Assembly (NCBI GenBank): GCA_023374045.1
Contig: CM041777.1
Coordinates: 111,627,588-111,691,587, forward strand
Length of the DNA: 64,000 bases
Origin: Limonium bicolor
Lineage: Eukaryota; Streptophyta; Magnoliopsida; Caryophyllales; Plumbaginaceae
Direction: 5' to 3'
How positions within the stretch are numbered: position 1 is the first letter of the stretch; each line of letters begins with the position of its first letter. Positions 23,201-35,306 of the stretch are shown here, piece after piece. A program made the translations under genes and the position numbers. Below the pieces are notes generated by a model, which searched no databases, was not told the DNA's origin, and saw only the letters and a list, made by a program, of their open reading frames with translations.

Positions 23201-24454
23201 GGCAAGTTGGTGTTTGTTTTTTTGTTGATTCTTATAAATATTATAAATTTATTGCCACGATCATAATTATTTGGTACTCATTAAATAATATAAATTATTA
23301 ATATACCATTGGTTTATTATTACAAGTCTCTTACATTTCAAGTCACATGCTATAAGTGTTTTGTTGATTTTTATATTAAGTAACGTATTTTGCTATTGTT
23401 TTTTACTTACGTTGTTATTTAAGTGTTTACCTAGGTTCGTTTATGTTGTTAATTGTTGTTTGGTTTTTATATTGTTTAAGTGCTCACTTTGATTTGTGTT
23501 TTTTGTTTTACTAGCATAGCTGATCTTTAATTGTGTTTTGCTCAACTGTGTAGTGACGGATAATTAAAAGAAAGCGATGAAAAATGTGTACACCAAAAAG
23601 AAGAAAGAGGAGAAAGTGGAGCAGCCAATGACGGCTTCGTACCATCGTGAGCGCGGTGCCAGACTTGATCCTCCACAACATTTGTCTTTCCACCCACAAT
23701 AGGGTCATGCTGACCCTCCACGTCACTCATCCTTTCACTCACAGCAGCCTGTCATGGCCCCATCCCCTACCCAGTCACTGGATAATGACCATGTTATCTC
23801 CACTTATTACATATAAAAAAGGCTTAGACGGTGTAATTGATTCGCATAAAAAAACATAATGACCATGTCATAACACACCTCTAGGATTCAATCTGAACGG
23901 GTTTACAAACACTAGAAGTTGTTTTTTTATGCGAACAATCACCGAAAATAGTGAAATTTTGGAGATAAAATGAAATTTTCATATATTCTAAAATGTAACT
24001 TTAAATTTGCCCTGAATATGTTGAGCTAATTATTTTTCAACGAAAACTAGTTAGTTCTAAACTATCTTAATTATCTTTAAAATTTGTGGATGTCCATATT
24101 ATTCTCACTAGTAACATTTATTGAATCAAAATACACACTAAATTTTAAATCATTGTCCTTGTACTCCAATTTATTACGCCATCTCGACTCATTACATATA
24201 GCAAAGTTCTCTATCTAGCAACAGCTTTTTTGTTCCTCTCTGTTTCTTTTGTCCTTTTGGTTTCCAAGTCTCAATTTCCTAGGATGATATCTCTTAGCAA
24301 GCGTGTACTAGTGATAATTTTTGGTTTACATGTTGGAGGGGGTTGCTTAACTGTTTTCTTTTGGTCTTATTAATCCTCTCTATTCCTTTGTCCTTGTCTT
24401 TTGTTTCTCTGGCATTTATTTCTCTCTCTTATATTCCTTTTTTTTCTCTAGGGT
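23201..24454. other. Intergenic DNA up to the LINE
   Basis: AT-rich with no gene seen. The T/C-rich stretch from about 24220, just ahead of the LINE coding relic, may be its 5' UTR. Confidence 0.5.
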
Positions 24455-25678
24455 TTGGCTTTGCATGTCGTCGTCCGATGTTTCAGAACCGATGGGGAGT
24501 TGGTTAGTCGCTATGCGGGCTTATGGTTAACAAAAGAACATCAGGAAATCACGTGTCTGGATGATTTAGTCAATGATGGGCAGATTCTTCCATTTGAACG
24601 GTGCTTGCTAGGAAAAATATTTTCTGCTAAAAGCCCTGATGTTCGAGCTATGGAGCATACGTTGGGACGAGTTTAGCAGATGAAAAGAGATCTCAAGGTG
24701 CGGTCAATCGATAGACACTTGTTTTTATTTGAGTTTTACAAGGAGGACATGTTGCATGCTGTGTTAAATCGAGAACCTTGGTCTTTTGATGGCTCATTTT
24801 GGCGTTCTAGTGTGTAATGAAGGGGAAGGCTCAATGGGATCACATATTCTACTGGATTCTTATAAGGGTACATTTTCATGATGTCCCTTTTCTGTTTTAC
24901 CACAAGGTTTTTGTGAGAGAGTCGGGTGATCGGGTGGGTAAGGTTGTATAAACTGAGGAGGATGATGGCAAGCTTGGAGGTGAATTTATGCGGGTTAAGA
25001 TTCTAATGGACATATATATATATATAATGGTATATTGACATGGTGTTGCGTGTCACTTATAAGTGCATGCATATTATTTGCTTTTGTTGTGGTCATTTCA
25101 TGCATGCAACACGGGATTTTCAGGATAAGAGTGAAACTGATGAAGGATCCTTTCTGTGTGGGCCATGGCTCGGGACGACAGGCTTAAGGTTTGAGAAATC
25201 CAAATAAAGGGGTGGGGAAGATAATGATGAGGTTGGAAATATATATATGTGGACTAGTGGGGAAGAAGACGGTGCATGGAGAATATGATGAAGAGAGGAG
25301 TGGATCTAAGGATTTCCGAGAAGATGGTGGTGATGAGCTGCACGATGAGGCTCAGATATTGATGAAGGTTGACGAAGGGCATTTGATGGCGGGAGGACAT
25401 AAACGTAAATTTGATCATATTATTCATTATGGAACCCTTGTGGATGTGTGAAAGTTAGGCAAACTTAACAAGAAGAAGGGAAAGGGTGTTCAGGTGGCTG
25501 AAGGGAGTGACCGGAAGCTACTTCATCCTGTTTCAGTGGTGCTGGATGAGGAAATACATGTTGATGCACTGCTAGCCTCTAAGGATCATAGGGGATGTTT
25601 GGGGGGATGAGTCAGCTGATTGATAACTGTCGGGAAGTAGGTGTTCCCCGCATATTTAAGATTTTTATGTGCTTTGTC
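24455..25678 (+). pseudogene. LINE relic: ORF1 (DUF4283 and zinc knuckle) and start of endonuclease
   Basis: The first frame matches the DUF4283 fold common in plant LINE ORF1 proteins (LVNDGQILPFERCLLGKIFS), continuing past a stop at 24674 with LNREPWSFDG. Near 25070-25190 another frame gives a CCHC-type knuckle (ICFCCGHFMHATRDF) followed by LCGPWLG, the typical follow-on. From about 25610 the reading SQLIDNCREVGVPRIFKI is the beginning of an endonuclease/exonuclease/phosphatase domain. It is cut in mid-domain by the 17-kb LTR element after TTGTC (25674-25678) and resumes at 42936. At least five stops and frameshifts, so inactive. Confidence 0.82.
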
Positions 25679-26574
25679 TGTGGAGGGTGATTTTTCGGTA
25701 TGAGGGGGGTCTATCTGAATATGGACTAGCTGAGAAGCCTAGATCCTAGAAATGCCATTTTGTGGAGGGTGAAAACCCGTTATTCTGGCATCCCTCAAAT
25801 ACCTACCACATCGTCCGTCTTTCCCAGAAAGCATAAAGGGAATGCTAGTGAGCACTACACCCCTCTCAATGGGCTCCACGCGGACTTATGCCCTAAGGGC
25901 GGAAATTGACTAGAGTCGCCACCTAGTTTGACCTAAGGAACTAGGAAGGGAGGAGAAGGGTTCTAAGAACCGTTAATTGACTCTGACGATTATTACCTAT
26001 GGATAGGACTTATCTGATCATACTAGAGATTCTGTGTGGGTTCGCACTGGGTTACACCCCTTGGAAGTGGCAACGACCACGACTTCGGATTGGTGCCCGA
26101 GGAAACCTCGGTCTCCAATTGTCGGGATTGCCTTCTTTCAAAACCTTATTTAGAGAGATTCAATTAAAGCCAAAGGATAGGATTGAGTGTGGGCAGAGGA
26201 AGCGAGTGGATGAGGCAAGCTTTTCTGCCAAGCTAGCGCCAAAAAGAAGAATGGGTGAATTCGGATGAGTATAGAATGAGGGCTAGGAGTCTGATTTTGA
26301 GAGTTGAAGAAGTCGAGGGTTTGTGGGAGTCAGAGGGGATTTGAATGTTTTGAGAGGTATGGAGAACACCTTAGAGGGGAAAAAGGTTTTTTGTTGGAAT
26401 GGGGTCGCACCCTAGATGGGCTGCCTACGTACTCAACTCCCTATTGAGATCAGACCTTACGTAGTTCAGGGTTTTGGGATTTGAAAATTTTGATGTTTGT
26501 GGAGTTTGAAGTTATTTGAGATGTTTGAAATTTAGAAGGGTTCGGATTTCCAAGAAGTTTCGGTTTTAGGGTGC

Positions 26575-26745
26575 TAGTCTGTGAGACGCTCGGGTCTGTG
26601 AGACGTTTGAAACCTTGAGATGTCGAAGTCTGTGAGACGCTCGGGTCTGTGAGACGCGCGGGTCTATGAGACGCTCAGGTCTGTGAGACATTCAAATCAT
26701 TGGAATGACAGTCTGTGAGACACTCGAGTTTATGAGACATTTAGA
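26575..26745. repeat. GTCTGTGAGACG minisatellite in the LTR
   Basis: About nine tandem or near-tandem copies of GTCTGTGAGACGCTCGG-like units of 16-18 bp, some interrupted. The same array is in the other LTR at about 38688-38858 with one base change. Confidence 0.88.
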
Positions 26746-29700
26746 GTGTAGAGAAAACTGGGGTGGAATTGGAGTTGAAATCGGATTGAAATTGAAGTTG
26801 AAATTAAATTTGAATTGGATTTGGGATTGAATTTGAATTTGATTGGAATTGAAATTGAATTGAAGTTGAATTGGATTTGAAACTAAATCAGGATCGAATT
26901 GAGGTAATGGGCCGGATTTGGGCCTTGACATGAGGGCCAGATTTGGGTCGGGATTAGAGAACGAGCCAGGTCAAAGTTTAGGCTGGTCAAAGTTAGATCG
27001 GTCAAAGTTTGGATTGGGTCAAAGTTGGGTCAAAGTCAACGTTTTTTGGTCAAGGTTTGACTTTTGTGGACTTGGTTTGGTCTGGGCTTAATGGGCCGAA
27101 TTGGATTTGGACCCAGAATGGGTTCGGGTTAAACCGGGCTTGAATCGGGCTTGATAGGCCAATTGTGTTTTGAAATGGGCTTTGATTTTATTTTCGCCCG
27201 ATAGGCTTTTATTGGGCTGAATGGGTCAAGCTAGGAGTGGGTCAAGCAAGAAGTGGGCCAAGTTGAGTGATTTGGGCCTATTTGTCATTTGGACTTGTTA
27301 GAGAGAAAATTTGATTGGGAATATGGGTCCATATACATATATACATATTTTAGGTGTGTGTTTTAGGGTTTAGGGGTGTCACCACCACGAGATTGGTCAA
27401 TGACCTATCAGGCCAGGGGACCCCTCTATCCTAATGGCTTGGACCTAAGGACATAGTAGCTAAGGCTTATGACATTAATAAGCAACAAGCAAAGGGCATA
27501 AATCACAAAACAACAAAGCAAATATCTCACATAGGGTACAAACATTGGAGAAGCAAAATGAAGTGTAAACATTATGTACAAAAATTTGGTGATTGAACAC
27601 TAGCAAAAATCGTACAAGATTTCAAATTAATTTCAAACTCTAATCAATATGTAGAAAGGGGTAAGATAAGCGCTAGGACAACATAATCCAAAGCCAACTA
27701 GAGATAACATTCTAAAATTGTTCACATGCAGAGAATGAATTAAATTACAGAAATGAATAAATCCAAGGACTACCATCGAAAGTAAGAACAATAAACAAAT
27801 TACAAATTAATACAAACATAGATAAAAATCTTAAATAGAGAGCTGCTATGGGGGGTCGCATCGACGCCACCTCACTTGAGCTGATAGGATCAGCAAGAAG
27901 TGCACCAACCGTTACATGTGTTTGAAGCGGAGACCCCGGTAGTGCAAGCCGTGATCCCGTTGCTTAGTCTTAGAGTAGTTTCCCGTCCCACGAGCATTAG
28001 GTACATGTCAAAGAAACACAACCAAGAGAGGCACAATACATCAATCAAGAGAACGGAGGGAGGTTGGGATGTGTGCAATGGGATCATACGGCCCCTCTCA
28101 ATGAGAGGAAAGGGGGCAATCTAATCATCTCCCACACCCCAACCGAGAACATAGAAAAGAATTTCAAGCTGCCAGCAAATGCTAAGCTTGTAAGATAAAT
28201 CAAGCATCGGGGTTGCTACTCATATTAATTCGTCATCTAAGATTATGACTCAAACAAAGTGTAGTATCAAAGAGGTGGGGTTGTGAGTCATGTGGGATCA
28301 TACCTAGAAGGGTTTATATCATTTCCCTTCTAAGATGAAGAATTAATAAGGACCATCCAGCCAGTGAATGATTCATCTAAACAATTATAATATTTGGGCA
28401 ACTATCATTCGATTCATGTTCATATCTAAGCGCAAAGGGACAATGTCATGCTAGTTATCAAACTCAAATTCCAAACCACATATCAATGCGCAAGGGGCAG
28501 TTAATCATCAAAGGCAAAAAGAAGGTTGAAAGATAGAATTTCCAAACCCGATTAGCTTTATTGAAACCCAAAGTAGACGTGATGCCCAAATATTCCGAGC
28601 TCAATCAAGTCCAAACCAAGTCCATCCGATTGTATATATACCCAATATGAGCTATTGAGAAACCCGAAGTTCACAATCCGAGTTTGCACACAGTCCAGTC
28701 CAAGACAAGCTTCAATTGGAATGTACCTCGGTAAAAAGAAGAAGTCGAGGTAATAAGTACGCCCAATTAGGCAAACAGCACAAAATCAAAATGAATGTGC
28801 AATCAGTGATATAATTAGCAAACCAGAATCAATGCGTATAGGTCAACCAGTGTCTGAGAATCGAGGAAATTTCAAACCCGGAAGAATACCAACTACAAAA
28901 GGCAATGCCAAACCCAAGGGTCTAGAAGCTCGGTCAATGTGCAATACTTAATGTCATCTTCAGGCCAAACAGGTGTAAGTTTCAGCTCAAAGAAACAGAT
29001 GCGTGTATACCTCAGTTAAGCCAACGTCCGGCAAGTGACTACACAAAACAGACCAATCTGGTTTTTTAGCAGCAAGAATTATGATCAACCAAAATTTCCA
29101 AGATTGTAGATGGGATGCAAGAAAGAGAAAAGAAGAAAAAAAATAGCCAGCGCAACGAATACCCTGCACAGATTAACGATTGAGCAACGACCGAAAGGCA
29201 TCCAGACCAACTCCAATCGACTATGAATCCATAACTAGAACCAATTCCAATACAGAGGAGCCTGGCTAGTGCCAAATGACGGTAGAATAGAGCTAAATAA
29301 ATGTTCAAGTATCAAAACGAAAATCCAAAGGCCGGAAAGGATTTTTCGATACTGAACCCAGCAAACGAGCATCACAGAGGAGCATTAAGCAGACACAAAT
29401 CAGTAATATCGAGAATACATGGGTCAAAACCCCAAATAAAGCTAACCGGCATAGTAAGCAACAAAGTAGCGTCACAAGACATCATCCCAAAGGCCGGAAA
29501 GGATTTATTCGATACCAGACTTCAGTTAGAACCAGAGCGAATCGCAGGAATCTGGTAGTTGCTCAAAGCGTATCACAATGGAACTCGAAATTCTTCAGAT
29601 AGTTCGTCTTTGCTTAGATTAAGTTGACTCATCCATATAAAACAGAATGGCCAACAGGAGTGGCGAATCAAACAAGCCGAAGAAGTTTAGCCATAGAAAC

Positions 29701-30415
29701 TGAGATTCAGAGAGGGTAACGAAAAGAAAAAAAAAAGGAAACCTCAAAACTGTATTTCTGTGTCGAACCGTAGCTGGTGGTAGTGGATGATGATGAACAA
29801 TCTCCTCAACTTCTTTAGCACTGAAGGCCAGAAATGAGTATACGTAGTGAAGACAAGTCGAAGAGGACGACTCTGCTTTGAAATCGAAATGAGGGGAGCA
29901 ATGTAGCTCCATCGGCAGAAGAGTTCTCCAGTGAGGTTCACAATTATCGATTGCATACAAGATTCGGACACGCTTTGGTTGTGCCATGGAGGTTCTCTCT
30001 GAGGGTTTTTTTTTTGATGAAGAAGAAGCAATCGAGAGCAAAGATGGCATCGAGCATGATTCGCCAGTTAGGGTTTTTCGGGTTAGGAGACAGATAGAGG
30101 AAGCTTTTTGATTTGGGTTCTGGGTTCCTGATGTCGGGATTTCAAATGTTGGGAGAAGACCGGTTCGAGAGAGAATGGAGAAGCTGGGAGTATAATCTGT
30201 CGGCTGGCTTTTATTGAAGATTGAAGATGTGATTCTCTTAGAAGAAGAATAATGGTGGAGAAGAAGACGTCGGTGGTCGGATAGGGCTATTTCGATTTTC
30301 AGACCGGAGTCCGGAAGTTCACGTCTGGATAGATGAAGAAGAAAACGGGAAAGGAAGAAGGAAAATGCCAGTAGCGGCCACTGTACTCTTGGGATTAGGG
30401 TTTGTTTGCTTGTGT

Positions 30416-30424
30416 TATTTATAG
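30416..30424 (-). promoter_or_regulatory. TATA box of the 3' LTR
   Basis: Reads CTATAAATA on the - strand about 380 bp inside the LTR, followed by ACACAAGCAAACAAACCC. It is identical in the 5' LTR at 42542-42550. The best candidate core promoter of the element. Confidence 0.65.
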
Positions 30425-30782
30425 AATAAGGGTGGGTTCTAGGGTCTAGAAGATGGGTTGGGTTTTAATGTGGACTTGGGTTGGGCTTGGGTTTAGGTTT
30501 TGGGCTGCTGGGTCTGATTGAAGAATGGGTTAAGATCAAGTTTTGGTCTGCCGAAAAATAAAAAAGAAAAGGCTCACAACAATAGAGCTTCATATAAAAA
30601 TGACGGAAAGAAAACAGAAGCTATAACTTGACTCGAGGAAAATCATCAAAAACGTTAATGTTTTTTTTTAATGCTTTGAAAAAGATTATAAAATGATGGT
30701 TTCGTCTTAGCACGCACGCTAATATGTTTTGAAAAAAGAAAGGTGACGACCTCTCTTATTATTTCAGAATTTGCTTTATGGG

Positions 30783-30880
30783 GTGAGAATTTTTGGTGTC
30801 TACAGATGGCTCCCCTTGATTCAATTCTGCAAGCCCTTGCAGAATTGGATCAAGGTTGACGGGACGCCAAAAATTCTCAC
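30783..30880. repeat. Inverted repeat spanning the PPT/3'-LTR junction
   Basis: The inner arms 30814-30833 and 30836-30855 are complementary at 19 of 20 bases around a 2-bp centre. Outside them, the last 18 bases of the LTR arm (GTGAGAATTTTTGG...) are complemented at 30863-30880 with one mismatch. The structure covers the 3' end of the interior and the first 22 bases of the LTR in element sense. Confidence 0.88.
30805..30820 (-). other. Polypurine tract of the Tat/Ogre-like element
   Basis: On the - strand ATCAAGGGGAGCCATC directly precedes the LTR start TGTAGACACC. A related + strand copy, TTCAGGGGATGCCTTC, precedes an LTR-like start at 35270, which supports the assignment. Confidence 0.65.
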
Positions 30881-30935
30881 TGCGGTTTATGATGCATTGG
30901 GATGCGGTCGTGAGTGTATGAAGACGATTGAAAGT

Positions 30936-31685
30936 ATGAGGGCTTATGACGAGCCTCAGTTAGACCTCTTGATATCTAACCCTAGGACTTATGACGAGCC
31001 TAGGATACTGACATTAGGGTTGGCTTGGGGTGCACGAGGACTTATGACGAGCCTCAACTAGACCTCTTGACATCTAGCTATAGGACTTATGACGAGCCTA
31101 TAATGCAATTGAAAGTACGAGGACTTATGACGAGCCTCAACTAGACCTCTTGACATCTAGCCATAGGACTTATGACGAGCCTATGATACTAACAATTTGA
31201 TTGATTGGGCTGCACGAGGACTTATGACGAGCCTCAACTAGACCTCTTGACATCTAGCTATAGGACTTATGGCGAGCCTATAATGCAATTGAAAGTACGA
31301 GGACTTATGACGAGCCTCAACTAGACCTCTTGACATCTAGCCATAGGACTTATGACGAGCATATGATACTAACAATTAGGTTGATTGGGTGCACGAGGAC
31401 TTATGACGAGCCTCAACTAGACCTCTTGACGTCTAGCTATAGGACTTATGACGAGCCTATAATGCAATTGAAAGTACGAGGACTTATGACGAGCCTCAAC
31501 TAGACCTCTTGACATCTAGTCATAGGACTTATGACGAGCCTATGATACTAACAATTAGGTTGATTGGGTGCACGAGGACTTATGACGAGCCTATAATGCA
31601 ATTGAAAGTACGAGGACTTATGACGAGCCTCAACTAGACCTCTTGACATCTAGTCATAGGACTTATGACGAGCCTATGATACTTT
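30936..31685. repeat. Satellite-like array, period about 180 bp
   Basis: Around 17 copies of the core GGACTTATGACGAGCC in an alternating higher-order layout. A repeat of about 180 bp (starts near 31033, 31213, 31392, 31571) consists of two related halves of about 84 and 96 bp. Both carry CAACTAGACCTCTTGACATC and then differ in their tails (AATGCAATTGAAAG versus GATACTAACAATT). It adjoins the 3' LTR, the usual place of hypervariable tandem repeats in Tat-type elements. Confidence 0.92.
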
Positions 31686-32045
31686 GTGGGGTTGTACGAA
31701 ACCCGCTGCTTCGAGTGGTTGATTTGAGGATGACTTGGATTGTGGATTGATTTGGGAATGGATGCTTTTCGGTTACTCCTGTGAGGGATGTGATAGTCGA
31801 ATGTTTTCTATTGATGTTGCCCTTGACTTTGTCAGTGTGGGACTCATGTGCTTCGGTTTTGTTTTGACAGTCTTGCCCGATGTGCACTATAGTTTCGGGA
31901 TTTGGTAGGACTCTTGGCTCCAGAGTTCGTGATGGCTCCGGTATGGCTCTTGAGTTTTTGGTTTGGTTTTTGTGATCTTGTGGTCGGTTTTTTTTAATGG
32001 ATATTTGTTTTGAATGAGCGACTTTGGGAACTCAGTGGTTTTGAT

Positions 32046-32560
32046 ATGATCAAATGGCTTTGGTGTGATTGAATGGCTCCATTGCAGTCGAGTGGCTCCA
32101 GTTTGATATGTGACTCCCTTGTGAGCAACGACTCTGGGATGGTTGTTGAGGTTGGCTTTGATATGATCCGAGGGTTCCGGTATGATCGGATGGCCCCATT
32201 ACAGTTGGATGGCTTCGGTGCGACCAGATGACTCCGGTTTGATTTGTGATTCCCTTGTGAGCAATGACTCGGGGATGGTTAGTGGGTTTTGATTTGGATT
32301 GATGATTTTCGGGATGGTTGGTGGGTTTTGATTTGGATTGAGATTGTGGGTTGATTGGCGGGTCGATGTGATTTGTGTACTTTGATGTGGTTGACAATTT
32401 GTTTTGGTTGCAGATGAGTGACTTTGGTATGGTCAGTTACGGCTTCAAGTTCTTCGAGATGGCTCCGGGATAGCTCGGGATGGCTCCGAGGAGGATACGG
32501 GATGGCTCCAGGGAGGATACAGGATGGCTTCATTTAATGGTAGTGGGGAACAAAAGGGGA
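32046..32560. repeat. TGGCTCC-rich tandem repeats
   Basis: Two copies of a unit of about 120 bp (near 32065-32160 and 32185-32285) share TGACTCCCTTGTGAGCAA and GGGATGGTT. They are followed by a duplicated GTGGGTTTTGATTTGGATTG and several GGGATGGCTCC units. All are imperfect and non-coding. Confidence 0.72.
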
Positions 32561-35253
32561 ACTTTTTTTTGAGATGGTCGCACCCTGGGCGGGCTACCTA
32601 CGTACTCAATTCTATATTGAGATCAGACCTGGCGTAGTTCGAATTTCTGTAGGCAAGACCTTGGTGATGAAATAGCTCTGACGTGGATTTGAGGAGGCTC
32701 CCGTATTGCTCTCGGACTGTTAGGATGCCCCCTGTGTAGTTCTAAGGATGGATTCAATGTCGGATGATGGCTCCCGCATGGCTCCAGCTTGGTTCGAGAT
32801 GGCCTCGATGTTGCTCCGGGGCTGGTCCTGTTGTGACTCATGAATGACACTGGACGGCTCCCGCATGGGTACTGTTTGGTTAGATGTAGCTCGAGGATAG
32901 ACCAGAATGGCTCCAAGATGGTTTGATATTGCTTGATGATGGCCAAGGATGGCTCCAGTTGTCATCTTTTGATCGAAAGTTACTCTCCATGACTACAAAC
33001 TGAAATCAACTTTCAGCGAGACTAGGTAGAATTCTTACGAGTCGGATGTTGAAGATGAAATGATTATGGTTCATGCAAATGTTAAATGCTAGACACGATG
33101 CACAAATGCATATGCAGTTTTTGGAGAGAAGGTACGGTCCTATCTCTATTAATATGAGGTTTACGAATATAAGACATCTTCAGTTGGATCTTGAGTGATT
33201 GTTGAATTCGAATGCGTGAATCACCTTCCTCTCATGGAGGGATATGGGTAAATCTCTCGTGACTATAACTGTGTGTGCTAATGATGTAATGATACTCTCA
33301 ATGCTCGGAGCAGTATTTTCCTGAGAATTCCCTTTCGAGATTCTGGACTTTCCGACCCTACAATTTCCTCACCTGCAACGGGGTAGGCTGTTTATGTGTG
33401 GTGCTTTAATCAAAGAGTCACTCGCACTCTAAAGACCTTGTGAGATAAGGTCACACTTATTCACTCATGGTCCCTTTGGGAAGGCGGGACATGTTGATAA
33501 CAAGCACAAAGCTTATGATTCATGTTTCAGATCCAGTATTTTCAGTTAACGCTCAATAACTTATGAGTCAGAGGTCTTTATTGGGTTATAACGGGGCTGA
33601 AAGGTACGATGTATGTCACACGGGACTGTGGGATTTATTTGGGAGTTGTGGAGATTTTGTGCAATAGAAGACGTGTTTCGCCTTTGCCATGGGTGGAATG
33701 ATTAGACGGGTTTTGATAACCTTTTATTGGTTTCTATGGGACATCACTGGTCCTTCTGATTTGGATTTCTCCTTCTTGCCTCTTCTGGTGTTCGATTTGA
33801 AGTTTATTCTCATTTTGTTTTTTGGAATTGCATTTGGCTCATCAACTTTCTCAAGCGTTCTGTACCTTGTATTTTGGTTTTCAGCGTTGGAGTTGCATTG
33901 ACTCATCGATCTTCTTGAACATTTTTGGTGCTCTTTTTTGGCGTTTGGCTTTAGAGTTACATTGACTCACTGATTTCTTCAAACATTTCATTCATTGTGT
34001 TTATGAAAGATGGTGGGGAGGGGCCATGGCTCCGGCTCCTTCGAGCTCCTCTATTGCAAAGGTAAGTATGTATATGTCAGGTGGCATGTTGTGGAGTTCG
34101 CAGAAAAAGGTTTATCATGAAAAGCTCAGTGGGGCTCACTAAGGGATTATGTTGAGGGCAGTTGAAGCTCTTTGGTTTTGTGGAGATTTTTGATCCTAAG
34201 TGCCTCGTCATTCTCATTAGTTAAAGATTGTTTTCTTACTATTCTCGGATCTTTGCATGAATCACGGTTAGTATCCTGTTTATCGACATTGATCTCACTT
34301 TCAATCATGCCTCTCCATGTGCTAAAGAAAAGCACAAGTCACTCGTGGTTTTACCTCCGTTGGATCTCTCTACCTTCCCTCATCGCTCGATAGATCGTCC
34401 AAAACACTCAATCGAAATTCAAGAGAAAATACCGCTCTTTGCACACTACTCACTTGGTTTGTGGTGCTAATTTTGATTGGACCCTAGTGTTCATTGATGG
34501 GTCGAGAGATTAGTGGTTCACGCACTCCGTTCAATCATTCTCTCAAGATTTTTCCCAAAGATGTCGTTTCGATACGAGAGTATGCAAACACGACTATCTA
34601 CAATGCAATCTATTGTGGTAATATGGAATTACTACGTATAAGATGCGTGAAATGCTGAAAGTGATGAATGAAAATGGTTGACTTTGGATTTTGACTGAAT
34701 GTTTTTTTTTTGTTGTGTGTTTTTCCTTTTGGATGCAATGCATGCGTGGTAAGGCTACACCTAGTCTCGCTTGAGTCGGTTCCAGTTTATGGTCTATGAA
34801 GCTCATCCCGCCATTATAAACTCTGATGATGGTTTAGCTGTTGGGGTCGCTGTCAGGGTAGTGATTCTCAAGTGAGGTCGGCTTGGTGATTGGCTCCTGG
34901 ATCTTGGGACTTTTAGGGAGTGACAACTCCCGCATGGTGACCCCACAATATGGAAAGGACTGCTTCTTTTCATTTTGGTTACTGATGCACATGGTAGTTC
35001 TGTAGTGGAAGAGGCTCGATCTCTTTGATTTTCTGCTATCCCTCTGAAGATCAGGCTTTGGATGTTTAGATATTGGGCTGAAGGGGGATGTGTAGTGGGT
35101 GAGAACAGAGCATGCGATTATGCAATTTTTGAGGTGAACAAGACGTGTTTGTTTGACCAATCTGAACTAACCGAGAATGCATGTAACCTTTTTTGTAATG
35201 AATGCAATGCATGCGGTTTGCTTCTCGCTTGGTTGTATTTATTGGTGTGTTTG

Positions 35254-35306
35254 TTCAGGGGATGCCTTCTGTAGACACCGTGAATTCTCGCCCCATAAAG
35301 CAAAGT
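35254..35306 (+). other. Oppositely oriented PPT plus LTR-head relic
   Basis: TTCAGGGGATGCCTTC followed by TGTAGACACCGTGAATTCTC and GCCCCATAAAGCAAA matches the PPT and first 36 bases of the host element's LTR, but on the + strand, opposite to that element. Weak similarity runs on to about 35395. It may be a truncated related element or a rearranged copy; no matching far end or duplication was found. Confidence 0.7.

Larger units (their letters stand above)
25679..30804 (-). repeat. 3' LTR of the Tat/Ogre-like element
   Basis: 5126 bp, almost identical to 37789-42930. In element sense it begins TGTAGACACC at 30804 and ends CCTCCACA at 25679. A TATA box is at 30424-30416, which makes U3 about 380 bp and leaves some 4.7 kb for R and U5. 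Within it are a GTCTGTGAGACG minisatellite (26575-26745), a GAATTGAAATTG-like purine-rich tract (26755-26890) and a spaced inverted pair CTACGTA...TACGTAG (26427-26465). Scattered frames of 60-140 codons match no family and are not conserved between the LTRs. Confidence 0.95.

Noticed and set aside
22812..23228. Overlapping frames of 138, 115 and 109 codons
   Set aside because: Several frames stay open together over a GC-rich tandem repeat, which is expected from the lack of A/T-rich stops.
26692..26931. Frame of 79 codons rich in Asn, Phe and Gln, identical in both LTRs
   Set aside because: Encoded by a simple GAATTG-type tract. Its identity in the second LTR reflects recent duplication of the whole LTR, not selection.
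29619..30050. 143-codon - strand frame downstream of the LTR TATA box, with a good ATG context
   Set aside because: The other LTR copy breaks it by a one-base deletion and it shows no known domain; kept only as part of the LTR.
30936..31685. CRISPR-like regular repeats with spacers
   Set aside because: The intervening segments are themselves repeated, the setting is a plant retroelement, and there are no cas genes. It is a tandem satellite.
31663..32965. Several - strand frames rich in His, Pro and Ser
   Set aside because: They read through TGGCTCC-type repeats in overlapping frames; repeat-driven, with no retroviral motif.
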